This document shows positions 7,683 to 11,607 of a DNA stretch of 11,607 nucleotides, one piece after another. The notes beneath the pieces were generated by a model. The model ran no database searches. It saw only the letters and a list, made by a program, of their open reading frames with translations, and was not told the origin of the DNA. Source of the stretch: Anaerolineales bacterium UBA6131. Lineage in GTDB: Bacteria > Chloroflexota > Anaerolineae > UBA2200. Every line of letters begins with the position of its first letter. Within the stretch, counting starts at the first letter, position 1. The position numbers and the translations under genes were made by a program. The DNA lies in contig DIVN01000190.1 of the NCBI GenBank assembly GCA_002435875.1, positions 7,472-19,078 on the forward strand, read 5' to 3'.

Positions 7683-9266
7683 CTATCCTTGTCGCCGCCC
7701 TGAACGGTGAAGTAACTCGCGAATGGTCGACAAGACAGTGGAAAGCTCAGGCATTCTGAGCGCCATCAGGGAACCATAGAACACACATACGCCCAACGCA
7801 AGCGTGAGACCCAACAAGAGCAACTGACCCAACCAGGATGCGGGTAGCAGGCTCTTGCTCACTACACCATAGACGAATGCCACACAACATGCCATCAGGA
7901 TGCTTGCAGCCGCCAGGCGTACACCGAAGACCAGGAGTCCATGGCCGGTCGCATCTCCAACATGCCGCCGGAAAAGAATAGCGATTCGGCCCAAAGCCAG
8001 TATACCTGCCAACGAGTATCCTAGCGCCAGCCCGCTAAGTCCCAAGGTTCGAACCAGAACTACATCAAGAGCGACGTTCGCCAACACCAATACCACATCG
8101 TTCGAGACAGGGACGCGCACCCTGCCAAGGGCATAGAATGCACTATTATACACGGGAAGCAGCGAAATCCCAAGCATGCCCAGCGCATACCACTGCAGCG
8201 CTGGAGCTGTCAGGGCTGTCGCACTAGGATCGAATGCTCCCCGTTCAAATAGGATCTGGACTATAGGACGATTGCAGACAAGCAAGGCAATTGAAATGGG
8301 AGCGATGACGAGCGACATCATCTTGATGCCCACCGAGGTGCGTTCCGCCAGTAGCCTGTTTTCACCCGCCGCCGCATGAGCGGACATCGTGGGCAGCAAC
8401 ACCCAGACCACGCTTGACGCAAGCAAGGTAGTGACCGAAAACACGATTCGATATGCGTAACTGATCGCAGAAGCGCTGCCGCTGGCCAAGAGGGTGGCCA
8501 GCCCGCGCTCAATGACTCTGCTGTTTTGCAGCAAGAGCCCGCTGAGCAGGGGCCACGCGAGGAGCGCGATTGCATGACGGACATGCACGTGCACGAGTTG
8601 TGGACGCCTCATCAGACTGAAGCCGAGTCGCCAACTGGGATATGCCACCAGCAGCAACTGACCTAACACTCCTGCCAGAAGACCCAGGGCAGCTGCCTGG
8701 ATTCCTAATCTGCGGCTCAAGAGCGCGAGAAGCACCAGCATGCCCGAGGCACGAACGAGGTTGAGCGCGGAAGACACCGCAAACCGCCTCAGACTCAGTA
8801 GTACGGATCCTAGCACTGCGACAGTTGCAGCGGGTACCAGTGCCCGAAACATGACCTGGCTCATCTGGGATGCGATGGCCTCCGCTTTGGACGACAGGCC
8901 TACTCCGATCAGGCGAACCAACCACGGCGATACTGCGACACCCAAAAGTGATACCAACAGAAGGGCCGCAGTACCCAGCAGTATCAGAGATCGTGCTAGA
9001 CTCCAGACGGCACCGCGCCCACCCTGAAGTAATAGACCCGTGAAGATGGGCACAAATACCGAACGGCCTGCAGAGAGAAGGGAGGCGATGATCGCAAAAG
9101 GGATCGTGTAGCTCAAGAAGAATGCATCCGCAAGCGCTGTAGCACCAAACGATCCAGCAATCACCATATCCTTCGCCACATCGGCAACGAAGCCAGCCGC
9201 CGTCACCAGGAGCACGACAGCAGAACTCCTCAACAGCCGCAGGTTACTGTCGCTCCTGGGCGTCAT
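7683..9266 (-). CDS. MurJ/MviN-family lipid flippase acting as cluster Wzx
   Basis: This 527-residue membrane protein is hydrophobic almost throughout, consistent with the 12-14 helices of the MOP/MVF superfamily. MurJ-type signatures are the N-terminal VADVAKDMVIAGSFGATALADAFFLSY layout, RVIERGLATLLASGSASAIS-YAYRI (about 250-273) and the characteristic ILFERGAFDPSAT (about 338-350). MurJ flips lipid II. Here the gene stands at the head of a polysaccharide operon directly before the ligase/polymerase, so flipping the undecaprenyl-linked repeat unit is more likely, as other MviN-like proteins in surface-polysaccharide clusters appear to do. I prefer the ATG at 9266 (AGGGTG 7 nt upstream); a TTG at 9290 in the same frame would add eight residues. 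The ATG overlaps the stop of a possible small leader ORF (ATGA). A housekeeping MurJ role cannot be excluded. Confidence 0.9.
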   Translation of the reverse strand: MTPRSDSNLRLLRSSAVVLLVTAAGFVADVAKDMVIAGSFGATALADAFFLSYTIPFAIIASLLSAGRSVFVPIFTGLLLQGGRGAVWSLARSLILLGTAALLLVSLLGVAVSPWLVRLIGVGLSSKAEAIASQMSQVMFRALVPAATVAVLGSVLLSLRRFAVSSALNLVRASGMLVLLALLSRRLGIQAAALGLLAGVLGQLLLVAYPSWRLGFSLMRRPQLVHVHVRHAIALLAWPLLSGLLLQNSRVIERGLATLLASGSASAISYAYRIVFSVTTLLASSVVWVLLPTMSAHAAAGENRLLAERTSVGIKMMSLVIAPISIALLVCNRPIVQILFERGAFDPSATALTAPALQWYALGMLGISLLPVYNSAFYALGRVRVPVSNDVVLVLANVALDVVLVRTLGLSGLALGYSLAGILALGRIAILFRRHVGDATGHGLLVFGVRLAAASILMACCVAFVYGVVSKSLLPASWLGQLLLLGLTLALGVCVFYGSLMALRMPELSTVLSTIRELLHRSGRRQG

Positions 9267-9493
9267 GGATGCACCCTGCTGCAGTGACAACGACTCCGGG
9301 GAGTATCGCGTCGGGACCCTACGAACCTCGGCATATGCTTGTCAACCATGTGGCCCTTGGCTTGTACTATGCGGTCGTTCATCTGGCAGTTGGCGCAGCT
9401 GCCGGCGCACTGGATCCCCGCACGGTGCCTGCTCGCAGAAGTGATCGCCTGTGCAAAGGGTCTGCTGAGCGCACACAAGAGTTCCCTCTGCAT
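9263..9493 (-). CDS. Possible 76-residue cysteine-containing leader ORF ending on the flippase start (doubtful)
   Basis: An ATG at 9493 opens a 76-codon frame whose TGA overlaps the flippase ATG by 4 nt (ATGA), the same junction as between the glycosyltransferase and the oxidoreductase. About 70% of third positions are G or C, comparable to the genes. The peptide has a Cys-x3-Cys-x2-Cys group (C29, C33, C36; CAGSCANC) and further cysteines at 7, 69 and 71. I recognise no family. No Shine-Dalgarno is visible before 9493. The frame may be a leader peptide or a chance reading of the 5' untranslated region. Confidence 0.17.
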   Translation of the reverse strand: MQRELLCALSRPFAQAITSASRHRAGIQCAGSCANCQMNDRIVQAKGHMVDKHMPRFVGSRRDTPRSRCHCSRVHP

Positions 9494-9697
9494 ACGCGCT
9501 GTACACCGACAGTCGCCGCTGGACAGAGACCGCGGGGGGAGGCGGATCCAAATTTGCTCGGAGCTCTATATCCCAATGGAGGCATCCCCTCGCCGTGGCA
9601 AAACAGCGTTTTCAGCCGGCGCACCAGGCACTGATGCTGCCGGCGGACACCCTCTGACCCGCCGCCCGATCACCTGCCAGTTCACTCCACAGCACAG

Positions 9698-9726
9698 AGT
9701 ATACTCTCTATTCATGCGAAGTGCAA
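9698..9726 (-). promoter_or_regulatory. Candidate sigma-70-type promoter for the polysaccharide operon (reads left)
   Basis: On the minus strand TTGCAC (complement of 9721-9726) is followed after exactly 17 nt by TATACT (complement of 9698-9703). The -10 hexamer matches consensus at 5 of 6 positions, the -35 at only the TTG core. Transcription would begin near 9691 and give a leader of about 425 nt before the flippase. The -10 sits inside a perfect 12-bp palindrome (9696-9707, AGAGTATACTCT), which could also be an operator. Confidence 0.35.
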
Positions 9727-10150
9727 AGAGACCGCGCTTCACGCTCATGGAGGACGCCTCACCTAACGGGACGATCGCTGCGCTACCCAGACTCAACGAA
9801 TGGTCTCCGGATGGATGCGGGTCGCCACACCTGGCCGTGCTGAGCCGGGATGGGTGCTGGAGTCCGCTGAGCACTCCATGCTGGGTGACTGTAGCGAACA
9901 CAGAGGCTGCCTCTCGATGGGTGTCATCGAGATGCCAGGCACCGTGCTCAGAAGGCGTTGCCGCACGGGCTGTGAAACAGTTCCACAGCACCTTGAGAGG
10001 AGAACCTCAGATCAGATTGGGCGCCGCACCGATACCGGACAACATCGCGCGCAGCATACACAGGCCTCGCGCGGCATCGAGGAGCGAAGCGCAGTGGGAA
10101 CCATACGATTGAGCCTCTGGCAGTTGTGATCTGTGCACCGAAGCAGAAAC

Positions 10151-10180
10151 TGGGCAGATTCGCGAATTCTGTGCTATAGT
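10151..10180 (+). promoter_or_regulatory. Candidate extended -10 promoter upstream of the vanZ-like gene
   Basis: TGCTATAGT at 10172-10180 is an extended -10 (TGn plus TATAGT, 5 of 6 to TATAAT). A weak -35-like TGGGCA lies at 10151-10156, 18 nt upstream. It would start transcription near 10187 and leave about 265 nt of untranslated leader before the vanZ-like start, room for an RNA regulatory element or a short ORF. Supported only by motif match. Confidence 0.3.
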
Positions 10181-10452
10181 GCGCCTTGGCGGGCCGCCCA
10201 CCGCGTCATTGGGCCCACCGCTCATTTGAAGATGTGGATCACCTGAGACTGGACAAGGCGTGTAGCCTGCCCATGGTGGCTATGTCTGGTCTGGTCGCCG
10301 GCAGACTCGCTGCGGCTGCCCGTCTCACCGAGCTGCCTGATCTCTCAGCCCGGAGAGGCGAACTCCTGTGATTGTGACAGAGACCAGACGCGGCGCAGCC
10401 CATGGGCGCAGAGCACGCACAGCACCGAAGAAACTGCTGCGCTCAAGTGTCT

Positions 10453-10881
10453 ATGGCCAGGGGGCAAAAGCAAGTGAGTCCATGGGTCCGAAACGCACTA
10501 CGCTGGGGGCCATTGGTATCGTGGATGGCGATCATCTACCTCTTCTCATCTCGACCAGACCTGCCCCATATGGAGCAACTCTGGCTTGAGTTGCTCATCC
10601 GAAAACTGGCGCATGCGCTTGAGTATGGAATCCTCGGCGCGTTGCTGGCACGTGCGATTGGCGTGCGCGGCTGGCGTGCTGTGGCCTTGGCAATAACGCT
10701 CGGCGCGCTGTATGCCGCCAGCGACGAGTGGCATCAGACTTTTGTCCTAGGCCGGCATGGCAGTGCGTGGGATGTGCTACTCGACAGCGCGTCGGTGATG
10801 GTCGGTGTGTGCTGCTACGCTCGGATGCCAGCACTCAGCGCGAAGAAGCGCTCGCATGCGAAGGCTGATAGCCAGTCATAG
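10453..10881 (+). CDS. VanZ-like family membrane protein
   Basis: This small integral membrane protein has 142 residues and about four hydrophobic segments. After a first helix ending WMAIIYLFSSRPDLP come the two family signatures. One is IRKLAHALEYGILGALLARA (about residues 49-68, with the conserved Lys-x2-His-x2-Glu-Tyr). The other is ALYAASDEWHQTFVLGRHGS followed by AWDVLLDSASVMVG (about 85-118, with the DE-x-HQ and D-x3-DS motifs). VanZ of the vancomycin operon gives low teicoplanin resistance, but most relatives have no known biochemical role and are often found near surface-polysaccharide genes, so drug resistance should not be inferred. The ATG at 10453 lacks a good ribosome site. The GTG at 10474 follows AGGGGG by about 9 nt and may be the true start, giving 135 residues. 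The gene is convergent with nothing visible and divergent from the polysaccharide operon. Confidence 0.87.
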   Translation: MARGQKQVSPWVRNALRWGPLVSWMAIIYLFSSRPDLPHMEQLWLELLIRKLAHALEYGILGALLARAIGVRGWRAVALAITLGALYAASDEWHQTFVLGRHGSAWDVLLDSASVMVGVCCYARMPALSAKKRSHAKADSQS

Positions 10882-10922
10882 AGAGCCACTCGCAGCGCGG
10901 AGCTGACCCAGAGGGGCATGTC

Positions 10923-10946
10923 GGTTGGGGCCATTGGGCCCCAATC
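10923..10946 (+). terminator. Strong hairpin downstream of the vanZ-like gene, possible terminator without a U tract
   Basis: The arms TTGGGGCC (10925-10932) and GGCCCCAA (10937-10944) pair perfectly around a 4-nt loop, and two more pairs (one G-U) extend the stem to 10 bp. It lies about 42 nt after the vanZ-like stop. There is no T run on either side, so it would be an atypical intrinsic terminator or only an RNA-stabilising 3' end. Confidence 0.33.
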
Positions 10947-11317
10947 CACCGCCGAACAAAGAGCCTACTCATCCATACTATTTCCAGCATCACCATGCCC
11001 AGAAAGCAGCAGGTTGGAACGCCATACGCCTGGCGCTGGTGGAGGTCAAGGAATCCCATGTATGAATACGGTTGCGGCCCCATTTGATCGCCCCGAGGAT
11101 ACGTTGCGGTGCTGAGGGTGGATCCATCAGATCGCAGACATCTCTGCTCATGGCCGCCCCGGGCAGAGTTCCCCGCCCCACAATATCAGAATTCGCAAGC
11201 AGCACAGGGAAAACTATATTGGGAACCGCGCTTTCGATATGGCACCAGTCTCTGGACCCGTCACCCAAGTTCCTGATCCTGCACGAGTGGTATCGGCAAC
11301 TCAGCCAGCAGCATGAT
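10947..11317. other. Stretch without recognisable gene
   Basis: After the hairpin I find no supported coding region on either strand up to 11317. Frames through it (11072-11431 plus; 10990-11586 minus) give proteins without domain pattern, and the minus-strand frame out of the partial ORF at 11318 stops there. No RNA gene, repeat or mobile element is evident. Confidence 0.4.
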
Positions 11318-11607
11318 CTATGCTTCCAGAAGGCGAAAGAGGGTCTCAACGTAGTCGCTCGGATTGGCGGTATCGGGCGGCACAAACAAGAAGTAGAAGG
11401 GGATGCTCCTCGTGACTCTCCACCCTTCTGACTTGGGTCTGTAGAAATATCCGACACATTGTAGCACAACCGGCGTGCGGCGCGACCCAACCTCACGCCA
11501 AGGGGCGTCAACATGCCCGTGACACATACTACGCCAGACCCGCAACCAGCGGAGGTTTCGCATGTGTATCCGTTCGTTCCTGACAAGCCTGCCGGTTACA
11601 GCATTGT
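11318..11607 (-). CDS. Unidentified protein, C-terminal 95 residues (N-terminus beyond window)
   Basis: The frame is open from the window edge to a TAG at 11318-11320. The visible part contains IHMRNLRWLRVWRS, TPVVLQCVGYFYRP, an aromatic stretch IPFYFLFVPPDTANPSDYVE and the end TLFRLLEA. Codons toward the end prefer G or C at the third position, and the amino-acid make-up (hydrophobic beta-like strand, acidic amphipathic end) looks like a real globular C-terminus. I do not recognise a family. A start inside the window is possible (ATG at 11563, 81 residues) but has no ribosome site. Overlapping frames on both strands are less protein-like. It may belong to the next operon to the right. Confidence 0.35.
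   Translation of the reverse strand, partial: NAVTGRLVRNERIHMRNLRWLRVWRSMCHGHVDAPWREVGSRRTPVVLQCVGYFYRPKSEGWRVTRSIPFYFLFVPPDTANPSDYVETLFRLLEA

Larger units (their letters stand above)
9267..10452. other. Gene-poor region of about 1.2 kb between the operon and the vanZ-like gene
   Basis: No protein I can recognise is encoded here on either strand. The longest open frame (9339-10112, plus, 257 codons) has a protein rich in Cys, Trp, Arg, Ser and Pro with no domain pattern; frames at 9566-9991 minus and 10186-10371 plus are similarly unconvincing. The stretch holds the candidate leftward promoter (9698-9726), a possible leader ORF (9263-9493) and a candidate rightward promoter (10151-10180). 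Its base composition does not differ obviously from the flanking genes, so decayed former genes are possible. I see no tRNA, transposase or repeat array. Confidence 0.5.

Noticed and set aside
9290..9290. TTG at 9290 as start of the flippase
   Set aside because: The ATG at 9266 has a better-placed AGGGTG and gives a normal MurJ-type N-terminus; the eight extra residues show no conserved character.
9566..9991. 141-codon minus-strand frame
   Set aside because: GTG start with no ribosome site and no family resemblance; it also spans the candidate promoter of the operon.
9339..10112. 257-codon plus-strand open frame in the gene-poor region
   Set aside because: Long, but the protein has many Cys, Trp, Arg and Pro with no domain, starts with TTG without a ribosome site, and crosses the candidate leftward promoter.
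10186..10371. 61-codon plus-strand frame ending in a GTGA overlap with another short frame
   Set aside because: Third-position G+C is compatible with coding, but there is no ribosome site or family, and the following frame dies inside the vanZ-like gene. Kept only as part of the leader.
10187..10452. Riboswitch before the vanZ-like gene
   Set aside because: CTCTCAG and GGAGAGG resemble parts of the glycine aptamer, but the remaining conserved core is absent and c-di-GMP or c-di-AMP consensus parts do not fit.
1..11607. CRISPR array, transposase, integrase, tRNA or phage genes
   Set aside because: Looked for regularly spaced repeats, transposase/integrase motifs and tRNA-like folds by eye on both strands and found none.

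Overview
The window is about 11.6 kb of roughly 57-60% GC bacterial DNA. It carries most of a cell-surface polysaccharide (O-antigen or exopolysaccharide) biosynthesis operon on the minus strand, then a gene-poor stretch with one VanZ-like gene on the plus strand. The gene set (MurJ-type flippase, O-antigen ligase/polymerase, Wzz-type chain-length regulator) points to a Wzx/Wzy-dependent export route. No ribosomal or other phylogenetic marker is present. The protein style (MurJ-like Wzx, ADRRVW-type GT4, tandem left-handed beta-helix acetyltransferase, several GTG/TTG starts) fits an uncultivated environmental lineage, but I cannot name the phylum from this sequence.

Layout in order of transcription (right to left): MurJ/MviN-type flippase (9266-7683), O-antigen ligase/polymerase family membrane protein (7677-6232), a 195-nt gap that may hold a very basic mini-ORF, GT4 glycosyltransferase (6036-5065), Gfo/Idh/MocA sugar-nucleotide oxidoreductase (5068-4007), hexapeptide-repeat N-acetyltransferase (3964-3047), second GT4 glycosyltransferase (3057-1840), DegT/DnrJ/EryC1/StrS aminotransferase (1788-688), and a Wzz chain-length regulator (572 to beyond base 1). 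Spacing is tight (5-nt gap, a 4-nt ATGA overlap, an 11-nt overlap, gaps of 42, 51 and 115 nt), so these genes very probably form one transcription unit. A candidate promoter reading left lies at 9698-9726, which would give a long leader of about 430 nt.

The dehydrogenase, aminotransferase and acetyltransferase match the WbpB/WlbA - WbpE/WlbC - WbpD/WlbB trio. That trio converts a UDP-N-acetyl-hexosaminuronic acid into its 2,3-diacetamido-2,3-dideoxy form: oxidation at C3, transamination, then N-acetylation. The best pathway guess is therefore a polymer containing a 2,3-diacetamido-uronic acid. The 6-dehydrogenase (WbpA-like), any 2-epimerase (WbpI-like) and the priming sugar transferase are not in the window and would have to lie elsewhere. 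The two GT4 enzymes would build the repeat unit, the flippase move it, the ligase/polymerase join or attach it, and Wzz set chain length.

To the right of 9266 the sequence is poor in genes. The only confident gene is the VanZ-like membrane protein (about 10453-10881, plus strand), preceded by an extended -10-like sequence and about 270 nt of possible leader, and followed by a strong hairpin. The last 290 bases hold a minus-strand reading frame, open to the window edge, that looks coding but that I do not recognise. Nothing here amounts to an evidently new system. The most unusual points are the double-length beta-helix acetyltransferase, the MurJ-type flippase in the Wzx role, and the small ORFs that end exactly on the start codons of downstream genes.
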